A stretch of 64,000 bases of DNA from Fomitopsis serialis (lineage: Eukaryota > Basidiomycota > Agaricomycetes > Polyporales > Fomitopsidaceae): assembly GCF_022376445.1 (NCBI RefSeq), contig NW_025955009.1:62001-126000 (forward strand), in the 5' to 3' direction. A program made the position numbers and the translations under genes. The notes under the pieces are model-generated. The model did no database searches. It had not been told where the DNA came from and was given only the letters and a program-made list of their open reading frames with translations. Positions 11,421 to 22,639 of this stretch are shown here, piece by piece (position 1 is the stretch's first letter; each line of letters opens with the position of its first letter).

Positions 11421-13385
11421 CTAGTCGCACTGCATCCCATCGTCCTCGGGCTCGTCGTCGACGTCACCGAGATCAGCAGAACCCGATGCGGACGAACTAC
11501 CTGCAACCGCGGCGGCCTCCGCCTGCTGATGAGCTGCCGCGCGTTTGGCACGGGGCTCCATGTACCCTTTGGCAACAGCATCCTTGCGGCGGTTACGAAT
11601 ATACTGCTTGACTAGATCGGCAGTCGCCCACGAGCACTCGAAGCGCTGAAGGTAGGGGTGCTTCTCCTCGGCCTGCATACAATCATCTCAAGCGGTGATC
11701 AACAATATGCAATGAGAAGCGACTCACTGCGCGGAACAGCTTGCCGAGCACAACCGGGTTCTGGTGCTGATAATCTTTGGACCAGTCGATCATAGATGCA
11801 TGCACCAGGTCTCGTATGGTCCGCTTCAGTCAACGTGTCAGTAAGTGCTTCGTGTTTGTGAGAAGAAATGCCACTTACCATTATGGCAAGATACAGCGAC
11901 TTCTCGTTGGCCAGGCCCATTTCCACTCGGACCTTGTAGTCTTGGCCTCCGGAGCCTCTCGGCTTCGGAATCACCTCGTCGCCAGTGGCGCGCCTCGCCG
12001 ACAGCGAAGGCGCATTGGCTGGCATGCGGCCCACGCCATGCTCAGCCGCAGCACGAGCAGTACTCGCCGCATTCTGGGCTTCGCGCGCAGCAGCATCTTT
12101 CATGAACTGGATCTCGTTGCGCTTGCTTTCGACGAGAATCTCAGCAGCCGCTGACGCGACCGAAAAGAACACAAAAGCCACACAAAAACCCAACCGTGAG
12201 GTCGAGCAGTGGTATGCGAGGCCTCTGCGTCTATGAGATGTACGGGGGACTGTACAGTGGTCTAGGTAAGAAGGAGGAGGACGGACAAGACTCCGAACGA
12301 CGTGGGAGAGCTTCGAAGATGTCGAAGACTGTTCGAAGACGAGGGCTAAGCCTCGAAGGTAGGAGGGAGGGTTCCGACAGACGTGTCGAACGAACGGTGA
12401 CAAGGAAGGCGAGCGACGGCAGGAGAAGAAGTGTAGAGCCTCTCGGGGCAACTACGAGCTGGCGAACGTACTGGCGAACTGACTGACTGGCTTCGAACGT
12501 ACTGACTGACTGGCGAACTTGCTGGCTTTCGAACGTACTGACTGACTGACGAACCTCGCCGGTGCGAGGTGAGATTGAGAGGGTAAGGGGGTCTCTGAGA
12601 TTCGGAGGGAACCAGTCCCCGAGTATATACAGGGAAACACGGCTATTACCACTACGGAGCTCCGACGGCCCCAAACATCCGGCTATGGCTTCTAACACGT
12701 GACAACTGCTCTCGGGCTCGCTAACCAGTGGTCCGAAGGCCGACCGGCTATCACATGACGCCGGAAACCGAGACCACTCGTCGAGGATGTGAGACGACCT
12801 GTAAGGACTCACTGGACATCCTGTAGCATCCTATGGTCTCGCATGAGATCTTCTAACACCGTAGCACGTCTTCTAACATGTTCGAGTGTCTTCTAACACA
12901 TAGTGTATCTTCGAGTGACCTGCGTACTCTGGGGTCGTCTAGATAGGTGGGTAGGTGCTCCTATAGCGTCACTGAGGTGCCGGAAGGTCGCGGATAGTCT
13001 TCCAAGGTGAGCCAGGGTTGGCTACAAACTTCGAAATCTTCGAACAGTTGTAGTGGATCTTCTAAGAGCTTCGGAGCATCGTAGAGGCCTAGATTGCGTT
13101 TTCGGGGCTTAGATAGCCTAGAGGCGTATCACCGCGCGCGAGGCCCGTTCTTGCGTCAGCGAGTCTGCGAGTATTGTAAGTATTCTACTTCATCATGTGA
13201 TGCAGGCTAGGCCCGGGGCTGACGAGATTCGACACAAGGTCTTGGCACATACCTGTCAGGCTGGCGAGCTGCTCCTTGAGAGCAACCATCTCATCCGAGA
13301 GGTTCTGCTGCGATGCCTTCAGCATGGCATTCTCGTCGAGGAGGTCCTGCTTCGTGGGAGCCCGAGCTTTGTTTGAAGGAGCCAT
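11421..13385 (-). CDS. Second protein of the CACTA element, coiled-coil, 250 aa
   Basis: Unrecognised protein reconstructed from four minus-strand exons: 13385-13253, 12150-11879, 11823-11728 and 11672-11421. They total 753 nt with matching phases (1, 0, 0) and GT/AG boundaries. Residues about 12-45 form a leucine/glutamate coiled coil (DLLDENAMLKASQQNLSDEM). A basic-aromatic middle (DWSKDYQHQNPVVLGKLF, then HPYLQRFECSWATADLVKQY) is followed by an acidic tail (DVDDEPEDDG). The first intron is long, 1,102 bp, and filled with short repeats. The gene is divergent from the transposase, about 460 bp apart. By analogy with the two-protein CACTA systems of plants (TnpA plus TnpD) it could be an accessory DNA-binding factor; that is inference. 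It could also be a captured host gene. Confidence 0.6.
12440..12560. repeat. Short tandem repeats of ACTGACTGACTGG and CTTCGAACGT
   Basis: Two to three imperfect copies of a unit of about 45 bp: GGCGAACTGACTGACTGGC alternating with TTCGAACGTACTGACTGAC. It lies in the large intron of the coiled-coil gene, next to a stretch rich in TTCGAAGA/TCTTCGAA at 12310-12370. Confidence 0.6.
12682..13060. repeat. Repeated CTTCTAACA motif cluster
   Basis: Copies of CTTCTAACA occur near 12684, 12848, 12871 and 12891, with related CTTCTAAGA near 13047, all in direct orientation. The three central copies are spaced about 20 bp apart. The cluster is inside the CACTA element, 0.8-1.2 kb from the transposase start. 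It could be a binding array; that is inference. Confidence 0.5.
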
Positions 13386-13846
13386 TGCTTCACGAACAGG
13401 TGAGTCGAGTGACAGTGCTTTACGAAGGTGAATTAGCATGTGTTCATCTATATAGAGAGCATTACTGACATGATATAAAGGCGAAATGGGGCAGGACCAG
13501 CTCTGCGGGAAGGCACGATAGTGTGCCGACGGACTTGAAGTGGAAGTTGGGAAGGGGGAAAATGAGGTGAGCGATAAGGTGTACAGTCCGACAACTTATG
13601 CTATTCTACTAATTGTTTGTCCCCATTTGTTCCATCATTTTAGGGCAGGCAGCAGCGGAGCGACTCAAAATTCACCAGGCCGCGGTTGATAGCACACCCG
13701 CCTGGTACCGATCAGATCTTGTGCGCTCACACCACCGACGACCACCGACCGACATCGAACAAGCCGACAACAGGCAGTAGGTGAGCTACCCTCACTCATC
13801 CTCTGTGCCCGAGTGGCTTACTGTTAAGTACAGCTATATATCTCCA
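13386..13846. promoter_or_regulatory. Divergent promoter region between the two CACTA genes
   Basis: The 461 bp between two start codons pointing away from each other must hold both promoters. Polypyrimidine and AT-rich patches are present (for example near 13595-13640). No single convincing TATA box was identified. Confidence 0.4.
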
Positions 13847-16800
13847 ATGGCGCGGGACGATTTTGTTATATGTGGATGCTGCAACCAGTCGGTCGCCAAG
13901 AGTACCGAGCGCCGGCATCGCAAAGGGCAGGCAAAGCCACACGTCCGAGCATCGTATGCATACCAGAAGAGCATCCTCAATGATCCTGTGGGAGTGGATG
14001 AAGCACGGAGGAGCGATGTAGCTGCAAGTTTGTCATGGAAGCGAAAGGGTGCCGCCGAGGGAAGGTATGTCGTGTGCACACAATCAATGACTCGGAGTTG
14101 CAGAGAAGATGTGACCGAATATACCACAGTTCCAATACCCAAGCCCGCCGCGTTTCGCAAGCACAAGTACCATCAGGAAGTTCACAGCCACAACATCCAA
14201 ACACTCCTGTAGATTCGGAGAATGCTGCAATCGTGGATATGAACATTGATGAGGTCGCTGACTCAGAGCATGAGCCAACAGGCGAGTACAGTGTACCTTC
14301 GAGGCATGATAATATCGCTGAGCGAGGCACTGTAGCAGGCTTGGATCAAGACACTGCGGCGGCAATACAACGCGATGTCTGGGGCGAGGGAGATCAGCAT
14401 TCCCGGCGCTCTGTGCAAATCGAAGACTTGGGTTCCGATGACGAGGACGAGCCGGCATCTGGAGAGGACGAGCGAGAAAATGCGGAGGACAGTGCATCAT
14501 ATGACGAAGAGTGGTGGAACGACTACATCGACGAGATTATGGAGTCTGGGCTCGGGGAGGAAGCCTCAAACGAGTCGGCCTCACTGTCAGGCTTGTCAGC
14601 TGTGGATCAGCTTGGCGAGGACTTCGAGCGATCGTATAACACGACCTGTGAGTACGACTGAGACTTGCGAGACACCAGTATCTTACAAGTCTATCACTAG
14701 ATGCAGCTTTGAGCGAGACAGACAAGGCGACCTTGCGCACGTTCGCACTGAAGACAGATGAACACCTAACCCGCCGCACCTTGGAGAAGCTACCCTTCGC
14801 CTTCCCAGGTGCCCATGTTCCTTCTGCCAACCATCTCCGCACTCGGGTTGCCTTTCTGTCGGGCATAAAACCTGTTCTTTACGATTGCTGCCCAAACTCG
14901 TGCTGCTGCTACACTGGTCCACACGCAGCCCTAGATAACTGCCCATACTGCAAGGCGCCCCGCCGGGACAGCCGCGGCAAGGCACGATCGCAATTTTCCT
15001 ATATCCCTCTAATTCCGCGCCTTCAGGCATTTCAGGCGAACACAGAGATGGCGACAGCAATGAAACATCGCGCCCACGGCCACACCCACAAAGCCGACTC
15101 TACCATATCCGACGTCTACGATAGCACCGCGTACCGTTCAAAACTGCGGCAACGAGTGCGAGTACATGACAAGGAGCTCCGCCATTGCCACTTTTCGGAT
15201 CCTCGCGACGTGGCTCTTGGCCTCGCTACGGATGGCTTCGGTCCATTTCGACGCCGGAACAAGACTGCTTGGCCGCTTGTCGGCTTCAACTACAATCTAC
15301 CACCGGAGACGCGGTTCACGAAGAAGAACTGGATTCCGTTTGGCGTCGTTCCAGGTCCCAAGAAACCCGTCGACTTCGATTCTTTCCTATGGCCGCTTGT
15401 TACCGAGATGCTCGAGCTTGCAGTCGGAGTACGCGCCTTCGATGCCCTCTCGCAGGTTCGGTTCCTTCTGCATGCGTATATGATCCTCGCGTCTGGCGAC
15501 ATCCCTGCACTATCTATGCTGCTGCATGTCAAGGGTCACAATGGCAAGTGCCCATGTCGCATGTGCGAGATTGTCGGTGTTCGCATCCCCAACAAGCCGC
15601 GCAGTCCCTACTACGTCCCACTCGATCGATCTCGCCACCCCGACGTCGCAGGAGCGAATGCGCCGCCGCGCCAATACAGCCCTTTCGAGTTGCCAAAACG
15701 GACGCATGATCGCTTCATGGCGCAGGGTCGCGATGTCCAGATGGCCCCAACAGCGGCTGAATCCGAGCGCCTTGCAAAAGAATGCGGTATCAAGGGTGTC
15801 CCACTTCTGTCCTGCCTGTCGTCCCTGACGTTTCCCGACTCCTTCCCTTACGACTTCATGCACCTGGTCTGGGAAAACGTCATCAAGAACTTGGTCGCCT
15901 TGTGGACTGGTCAGTACCGCGAGCTAGACAGCGGGAGAGAGGACTATGAGCTATCGCCTGAAACTTGGAAGATCATAGGGGAAGCAACTGCTGCCTCGGG
16001 ATCCACCATCCCATCTGCATACGGCCCTCGCCCACCGAACATTGATACTGACAAGCAAGCTTGTACAGCAGACTCGTGGTCCTTCTGGACCTTGTACATA
16101 GCACCTGTCGTCCTTCGCGGCCGCTTTCGCCACGAGAAGTACTACAAGCACTTCATCAAGCTTGTCAAGATACTCCATGTATGTCTGCAATTCGAGATGA
16201 CGAGGTCAGAAGTGGCAGATGTTCGTCGCGGGCTTGCGGAATGGGTTGAAGAATACGAAAAGTGAGTCGATCCTGTCCGAGTTCATTCATCGGTTTGTTC
16301 ACCATACGAAACAGAATTTACTATCAGAACACGCCCTCACGACTTGCTGCGTGTCCTCTCACTATACATGCCTTGCTGCACGTCGCCGACAGCATCGAGG
16401 CCGCGGGGCCTGTCTGGGCATCGTGGGCATTTCCCATGGAGCGATATTGCGGGATGCTCAAACCCGCCATCCGAAGTCGCCGATTCCCTTACACAACTCT
16501 CGCGCATTACGTCCTCGACACAGCACGCCTACTTCAGGTCAAATTAGTCTATGACGCAGCAGATGTCTTGTCATTGCGGCGCCCTATGCAGGACATGTCG
16601 ACAACCTTTCCTGAATGTAAGTTCTGCGCTATCCTATGTACTAATTATCAGTAAAATCTAACTGCAAGGACGATGTCCGCCATACAGACCAAATGTGTGC
16701 CTTGTTGCCACCTTCGAGGAAAGCCGTCACGCTCGACAAAGCTGTTCATGACAAGATCATCAGCCACCTGTCTACTCGGTTTGAAGCTCCCGTTCGGGAC

Positions 16801-17356
16801 GTCCGCGCAATGCTCAGGCCGGAAACAATCACACAATGGGGCAAGCTGCAAATCCTCGGGGGAGGTGATCTCGTCCGGTCTACGACACTCGGTGGCATCA
16901 GAGAGGACTCGCGAAATGCGTCGTATGTGCGGGTATGCTATCAATGCACGAGTCGCGGATTATCTCATCCCTTACTGACTTACTTTTTCACAGTACGAAA
17001 GCCTTGTCGACAAGTTTTCTGGACAGCGAAACCGTCCGTCGGTTTTTGAGCTTCGGACTTTCTATGGCGAGCTGCAGCATATCGTGTCTTTGGACGTACA
17101 GGTCACCGACACCGCTGGCGCGCGGAGAGTCGAAACTCTCATACTCGCTGGCATCCGGACATGCAAATTGGACGACCGCCCTTCACCTGGTGGCCTCGAC
17201 ATTCACTACTATACCACAACTGGTCGATACGAAGTCGTGGACATCAATAACATACAATGTCTCGTCGGGCGCATCCACGATCGAGGCCAGTGGGCCATCG
17301 TTGATAGGAGTGGTAGTCTGGCGCGTGCGATATATGTGGAGGAGGACATAAACTAA
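13847..17356 (+). CDS. CACTA transposase, Tnp2-like DDE family
   Basis: Catalyses cut-and-paste transposition. Six exons, 13847-14064, 14130-14647, 14701-16261, 16315-16616, 16652-16932 and 16994-17356, total 3,243 nt with consistent phases (1,080 aa). Introns are 35-65 nt. The N-terminus has a Cys/His cluster (CGCCNQS ... RRHRKGQAKPH) and an acidic linker at residues about 130-240. The Tnp2 core includes GIKPVLYDCCPNSCCCYTGP and CPYCKAPR (about 295-330), a TDGF motif (about 420, candidate first catalytic Asp), SGDIPAL (about 510, candidate second Asp), a CPCRMC knuckle, and FPMERYCGMLKP (about 805), all hallmarks of fungal Tnp2/Plavaka proteins. A C-terminal beta-rich region ends at TAA. Choosing the 14130 acceptor over 14104 is what keeps the frame open. 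No frameshift or nonsense codon was seen, so it may be functional. Confidence 0.9.
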
Positions 17357-17603
17357 TGTGCATGTATCTACTGCTGTATCCTACGAATCTAAGCCGCAGC
17401 CTGCAATGTTCGGACTCGATGCTCATGCACATTTTTGCGGCGAAACCAGCGCTTATTTTGCGTGCTGAGGCGCCCAACCGCAAGGTCGACGCGCCGCTCT
17501 GCAACGACCTCTATGTGATCCACCCACTACGCTCCTTGAGCTCGACATGGGCACCGGGCTTCAGGCCTGTGGGTCTCCTTCTGCTCAACACATATCTGGC
17601 AAC

Positions 17604-17969
17604 TCACTCGTCGCTCAGTAATTCAGCCTTCACCTGCACTCTGCGACCTGCAGCCGCCGCCTCATGCCATGAACTGAGGTCGCGCCCGCGACCGTGAAGA
17701 CTCGTTTCAATACGTGCAGCAGCCGTCAATATGCGCGGAGGGAGTGTGGGTTGTAAAAGGTGAGCATTGATTGACCCCAAACCCTTCGTAAATCCACCTA
17801 TAAGCCCCCTTTCTCCAACAAGCAATTTGTCGATGCAGGCTATGCCAACATGCGCATGCTCTTCCGACTGCAGTTCTGCGTTGATGTGCGCGTTGGGGAT
17901 CGGCCCGGGTGATTGCATCCGCAGACTGCTTAGGGAGAATATGTGCTCCTGTTGAGCTGGTGTCGCCAC
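17604..17969 (-). other. Possible minus-strand ORF in the CACTA element, 121 codons
   Basis: Open from 17969 to 17604. It contains protein-like stretches such as GIACIDKLLVGERGLIGG and a charged C-terminus ending in VKAELLSDE. No domain and no relatives in the window. It may be a captured host fragment or a chance ORF. Confidence 0.25.
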
Positions 17970-18059
17970 TGCCTGATCGCATGCTCTCCCTTGTTCCCTA
18001 CACCTCGATGTGCCGATCCGAGCCTAACTAATCTCTTAACAGATGAGTCTGCTGTTTTT

Positions 18060-19045
18060 TTACATGAGCAGTCTCTCGACACCCACATCGCCGCAAAGGT
18101 CACCCGCCCGCGCTCGTCAACACTGCACTACGAAGGGCAGCCGCCTGCGCTTCTCCCCACCAACTTCGCCCATGCTCGTCCACCCGCCTGCACCTATCCA
18201 CACCCACTTCGTCGGTGGGGCCACCCACCCGTGGCGGACACCTTGCCCGTGTTCCACCACTCGCGCGCACTCGTCCATACCCACCTCGCCGCGAACGTCG
18301 CCCAACCGCGCTCGTCCACCCTTGCATTCACCCACCCTTGCGCTCGTCAACCCTCCCGCCCTCGTCCATCACTTGCAGCTCTCCACACGGACCACACCCA
18401 ATGCATGTCCACCCGCCTGCGCTCGTCAACACCTCGCCGCGAGGGACACTTGCCTGTGCCTTCCCACCCACCTGCGGTTCTCCACATCCACTTCCTCCCG
18501 AAGGCCACCTGTCCGTGTTTGGCCACACGCCCATGCTTGTCCACGCCCACCTCACTGCGAACATCGCCCACCCGTGCTCGTCCACCCTTGCCCTTGCATC
18601 AACCCACCCCAGCTCGCCGGCAGCGTCCACACCTCTCCACACCCAACGCTTGTCCACCCGCCCATGCTTGTCCACCCGCCCACACTCGTCAGCCTGCCTG
18701 CGCCCGCCCGCCCGCCTGCACCTCTCGGCACCCACTTCGTCGCAAACGTCACTTGCCCATGTTCGCCAATCCGCCCGCGTCCGTCCACTCGCCCGTGTCC
18801 GTCCACTCGCCCGCGCCCGTCTATACCCACTCTGCCGCGAAGCAGACCCGCCCCCGCTTCTACACCCTCCTGCCCCTCTCCGCAGCCACTTCGTCTCGAA
18901 AGCCACCCGCGCCCGTCCACCCACCTGAGCTCGTCCACCTGCCCGAGCTCGTCCATCCCCCGCATACCTGTTGTGCTAACCATCGTCTCCCGTCGGGCGT
19001 CGCCAGTTTTCGCCCGGGGCCGTCCTCGCCCTCGTCTACCCGCCC
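18060..19045. repeat. Degenerate CGTCCACCCG minisatellite, about 1 kb
   Basis: Tens of imperfect copies of a 10-17 bp pyrimidine-rich unit (CTCGTCCACCCGCCTGC and variants such as CCACCTCGCCGCGAA), all in one orientation. All three plus frames stay nearly open because of composition, giving proline/serine/threonine-rich pseudo-ORFs. The strand bias resembles an expanded intron or a subterminal repeat of the transposon. Confidence 0.75.
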
Positions 19046-19054
19046 CAACTTTAG

Positions 19055-19345
19055 TCGTCCTCGTCAACGGCGGACTTTCTGTCCGAGGAGCCGGACATCC
19101 ACCTGCTTGGCGCGTTCTATACCTACAACGACTCGGACCTCGGTGTGGCGGAGCGAAATGTCTTGGTGAAGCCCGGCGCCGAAGGGCAGCTGCTCGGTCT
19201 GAACGTCAAGATGACGCGGTCACCGTCGATGATGACGATGAGCAGCATGGCTTGTCTAGCCGCATTGCGTCGCATCTCATTCCAACTCTACTGCATCACG
19301 ACTCACACGCATTCACCATACCCCCTGCGCGCTGATACCTCTTGA
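19055..19345 (+). other. Captured exon-like coding segment in the CACTA element
   Basis: After the acceptor-like CAACTTTAG the plus frame is open and protein-like: STADFLSEEPDIHLLGAF, then NDSDLGVAERNVLVKPGAEG and QLLGLNVK. It runs to TGA at 19343-19345, though the true exon probably ends near 19250. No family is recognised. Because it follows the minisatellite directly, it may be an exon of a host gene picked up by the transposon. Low-complexity reading frames upstream do not connect to it. Confidence 0.35.
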
Positions 19346-19668
19346 CAACATACAGGACGATGCTCGTGGCGCCGCCACTGACTTTTTTCCTCAGTATCCA
19401 CCTGCTGCTCTCGCTGTCGTCGCACATGCATCCTCTCGCTCAGCCTACCCGCGCTCGTCTACCCGCTCGCGCTCGTCACGGTCCACTCCCACTTCGCCAC
19501 AACGGACAGGAACATGCGCGCCACCGCGACGCGCATATCGCGGAGCTTGTCGACAGGCCGCGACACCTACTCATAGAGGACCGGAGAGCCACTTGTGAGC
19601 AGGAGGTGGACGAAGAGGTGTTAGTGGGCACCGTGTCTCAGTCGGTGGGATTGCAGTCGGACATGTAA
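19342..19668 (+). other. Second captured exon-like ORF near the right end of the CACTA element
   Basis: An ORF of 108 codons. Its last 55 codons look like real protein (HARHRDAHIAELVDRPRHLL, then a glutamate-rich CEQEVDEEVLVGTVSQ segment) and lie just after a CAACGGACAG acceptor-like site at about 19505. It may be the last exon of the transcript suggested at 19055. No domain is recognised. Confidence 0.3.
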
Positions 19669-19983
19669 TGACAATGTAGTGCCTGTACATAACGATTGCA
19701 GATGCGGTTTATACATGCATATGTATTCGTGACAGTGCCAATCCATACATCGACAAAAACATCTACCATATGAGTGATGAGGAGCCAGTGGTTATGGCGC
19801 GCTTCTCGCTGACTGGGTGACTTGATGTCTCCGACATACACCGCTCAAAAATCCCTCGCAGACGGTTGATATCGAGAGAGGGGATTTTCGTCGGAGATTT
19901 CACTCATCAGCGGATTCACCACCCTTTCACCCATCAGTGTCGCGGGCGCATGTTTTCACTCGCTCTCTGAGTCAAAATCCCGG
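19669..19983. other. Right subterminal region of the CACTA element
   Basis: About 315 non-coding bases, AT-richer than the rest. TTTCACTC and TTCACCC motifs near 19899, 19924 and 19955 are the inverse of the GAGTGAA motif at the left end. Confidence 0.5.
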
Positions 19984-20001
19984 GTTAAGCCCGCCACAGT
20001 G
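19984..20001. repeat. Right terminal inverted repeat of the CACTA element
   Basis: GTTAAGCCCGCCACAGTG; its reverse complement begins CACTGTGGCGGG, matching the left end. It is followed directly by the GGA duplication at 20002-20004. Confidence 0.8.
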
Positions 20002-20004
20002 GGA

Positions 20005-22330
20005 CGGACGGATGCGCGAGCCTCAGCGCCTTCAAAGCTTCACTAGCTTGCATGCCCGCCTCTGTCGACTCTGCGCCCCTCGTTGTGGACGCCGTCCCGC
20101 GACGTGCTCGCTGTCCAGCACAGCGACGACCGTCCTGGACACATCGTCGACCGTCCGCCAGAGGGCCGCGGACGATCCACTGCGCTCGCGGTGCCTCTTG
20201 GACAACCGACCGGTACTGACCCCCCGCTCACATCACCGACTGTCCACCATGTCGGCGGCGCACTTCCTTCACTCACTCCGACGTCTAGCGCACTGTCCTT
20301 GTCGTCCACGCTGCCGCCGTTGCGACTTTCGACGTGCCCGACGACGAGCAGGGCCTCTGACACACTCTGCTCGCTCGCCGCCGCTTCCCGGGCCATCTCA
20401 CGCTCTGCCGGCTGCTCCGAGTCGGGAACGGTGCGTAAGTCCCTAGCAGCACCAGCACCCGCTCCCCCACCTCACCCCGCGAACGTCTGTGGCGATCTCC
20501 GCGGACGTCCGTGTCTCTCGACGTCCCTGGACGAGCAGAGCACCGCCCCGCCTTGTCTATCTATCGCGCAACCGGACTACCCGTACTATGCTTACTGAGT
20601 CCAGCACGCCGGAATCGACTCGGTGCGACTCTGCCCTCGCGCGCTTCATGGCGCAAAGCTCTTCGCCGACTGCGCGGGGGTCGGCTGCCATCTCGCATCG
20701 AGGAACAAACACTGACGAGAAGGAACTGGCGACCGTGGAACGTCGATGCTATCCGCCGGACCGCTCGTGAGTGTGAGCAGATGAAGATGCGAACGAGTAC
20801 GTACCTTCTGCTTACACGTTCTGTGCGCGGGCTCATGATTCCCGGCTACACATCTCGAGCTTGACTCGTAGAAGGCCGCGCCCTGGCTGCGTTCCGCGTG
20901 GGCACGCGAGTTCACACTCGTCAAACCATGCCGGGGAAGACGTCAGCTGCGTGCACGAGAACGACGACGAAGCAGGCCACGTACCGGGTGGACTGCACTC
21001 GCCATCGAATCGCGAACGTACCGACACCGCGTCTCCCGTACCGGCCGTGTCCCGATGCACAAGACGCCACACGCAAGTCAGTCGTGTTTGGCAGGACAAG
21101 GTGCGAGGGACGTACCACGGAGAGCGCGAGCGGGACGACGCCGCCAGCGGGCGGTCCGCTGTGCGGAGTGTTGCCCGGGGATCGACACCACCCCAGAGGA
21201 ATGAAGCAGGACTCGTCAGCGGGACACCGGACGAACGCGAGGAGAATCACTCACCGCCTCAGGATGACAGGGTTCGCTACCGCAACCCGTCCTATACGCC
21301 GCATACTGGACTTGGCGAGCGCGAGTTGGGGCGAACACACAAAGCAGCGTGAGCACGAGCACGGAGTAAGAGAGGTGAAGCACATACCTGCCACGTCGAC
21401 GACCGGCAGCGTGCTGACCACGACCTGTCTTGCGCAGAACGTCGCGACGCGGGCCAGACCGGCAAGAGACGAGTGCGAGTCGCGGAGGGAACGGAAAGTG
21501 AGGCAGATGGCGAGGACGAGGCTGATGGTCGACTCACCCTCGATTCGACGCGACACGGAGTGGGACGGGGAGTTGCAATGCTCGCATGAAGGGGCGGAGA
21601 GGACGAGGTGGAGGATGGAGTCGGCGTGAAGGGCGGGGACACGTCAGATGGGACGGGGTGGATGCATGTTGCGCGAGGATGGGAAGGAATCCACGGCCGA
21701 GGCTCGAGCGAAGCAGCCCGCGTAGCCGGCAATGCGACGTCACGGTGAGCTGGAATGCGAGGGAGTCGAGTGGACGACGTGGATAGAGGCAGGATGGGAC
21801 GACGTACGCGACCAGGCTTGGCCAACGGCGGTACGAGGGAGGCGAGTGAGAGTTGCAGAGGGCGTGGCTGGATGCGGCGAAGGACGAAGGGCGTGACAAG
21901 GCAAGTACGAGAGAGGAGGACGTGAGGCTCGAGATAGTGCAGTGACGCAATGTCGAACGTCGGAGACAGAGGTGCATTGACTGGAAGGAAGGGTGCAGAC
22001 AAGAGTGACGACGACGAAGGTGGGTGCCTGCACGTGTCGAGCGTTGACCGTGCGTCTATGTAGGTACACTCTGCGTCCGGACGGCGGTGCTGAGTACACG
22101 CCTTGGGCGTAGCGGTCGACCGGCCAACACCACGGAAACGGACCGGAACACGCGCAAGACATCCCGAGGAAGGCAAAGCACGACGACGTGCGGGACAGGA
22201 CGGGAACATCCCGTACACATGCACTTGTCAGCAGTGCTGTGTTGCGAGACTGCGGGAAGCGAACGGGAGGCATGCCAGAACGGAATCAAGGAGACTCGGT
22301 GCGACGCGGCGATACCGTGAACAGACGACG
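20005..22330. other. GC-rich part of unit 1 without a confident gene
   Basis: Many long overlapping ORFs on both strands (up to 310 codons on the minus strand, 21292-22224), all Arg/Pro/Ser-rich and probably compositional. A possible short exon starts at ATG 20051 (MPASVDSAPLVVDAVPRR) and reaches a donor-like GTACTGACC near 20209. A cysteine cluster YTCTCQQCC occurs near 22218. Copies lie at 31188-33497 and 42337-44644. No function is assigned. Confidence 0.35.
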
Positions 22331-22339
22331 GGAGCGGGC

Positions 22340-22635
22340 ATGTCGTCCGAGAAGCACAGCTACTCGTTGCTGGGGCTCAACGGAACGATCTCAGGCACGA
22401 TTGCGCACGCGTCCGGCAGCCTCCCCGCGCGTTTACGAGACGGAGGCGTTCGTGCAGTCTCCTGCGCTCTCAGACTGGCTTAGCAGGTCCCTTCACGGTG
22501 CGACACGCGACGGCTCGGCGAGCGGGGTCACAAGTGCCCTGGCAAGCTCTTCGGGAACTCACAAAGGTCTACCAGACAGGGAGACCTGGAAACACAAGGG
22601 ACTGCTCGCTGTCGATCCACTGCGAGGTACGTTCC
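22340..22635 (+). other. Possible gene C (unit 1)
   Basis: ATG 22340 opens MSSEKHSYSLLGLNGTISGT. In the next frame there is an open, protein-like stretch from about 22432 (YETEAFVQSPALSDWLSRSL ... THKGLPDRETWKHKGLLAV) to a GTACGTTCC donor at about 22626. A frame change or a short intron near 22410-22430 is needed to join them. Copies start at 33507 and 44654. No domain recognised. Confidence 0.25.
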
Positions 22636-22639
22636 CTCT

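Larger units (their letters stand above)
10909..20001. mobile_element. CACTA (EnSpm/Plavaka-type) DNA transposon, 9,093 bp
   Basis: The element starts CACTATAGAGGG and ends CCGCCACAGTG. The reverse complement of the right end, CACTGTGGCGGG, matches the left terminus at 9 of 12 positions. A 3-bp duplication GGA flanks it, as expected for CACTA elements. The pre-insertion site is preserved in the tandem units 2 and 3, so both boundaries are known to the base. Inside are a spliced Tnp2-like transposase (13847-17356, +), a divergently transcribed 250-aa coiled-coil protein (11421-13385, -), a minisatellite and a further coding segment (19055-19668). GAGTGAA motifs recur inside both ends. It may be autonomous. 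It sits only in unit 1, so it probably inserted after the array had expanded. Confidence 0.9.

Noticed and set aside
14104..14212. Use of acceptor 14104 in the transposase
   Set aside because: It leads to a stop at 14212; acceptor 14130 keeps the frame through the acidic linker into the Tnp2 core.
18043..19335. 430-codon and 408-codon Pro/Ser/Thr-rich ORFs
   Set aside because: They are translations of a strand-biased minisatellite, open in several frames at once.
21292..22224. 310-codon minus-strand ORF repeated in each unit
   Set aside because: Arg/Ser/Pro-rich with overlapping ORFs on the other strand, frame not preserved at its C-terminus between units.
22205..22300. CxC-type cysteine cluster as evidence of a KDZ transposase in the unit
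   Set aside because: Only one short TCTCQQCC stretch; no catalytic core or any other KDZ motif in the unit.
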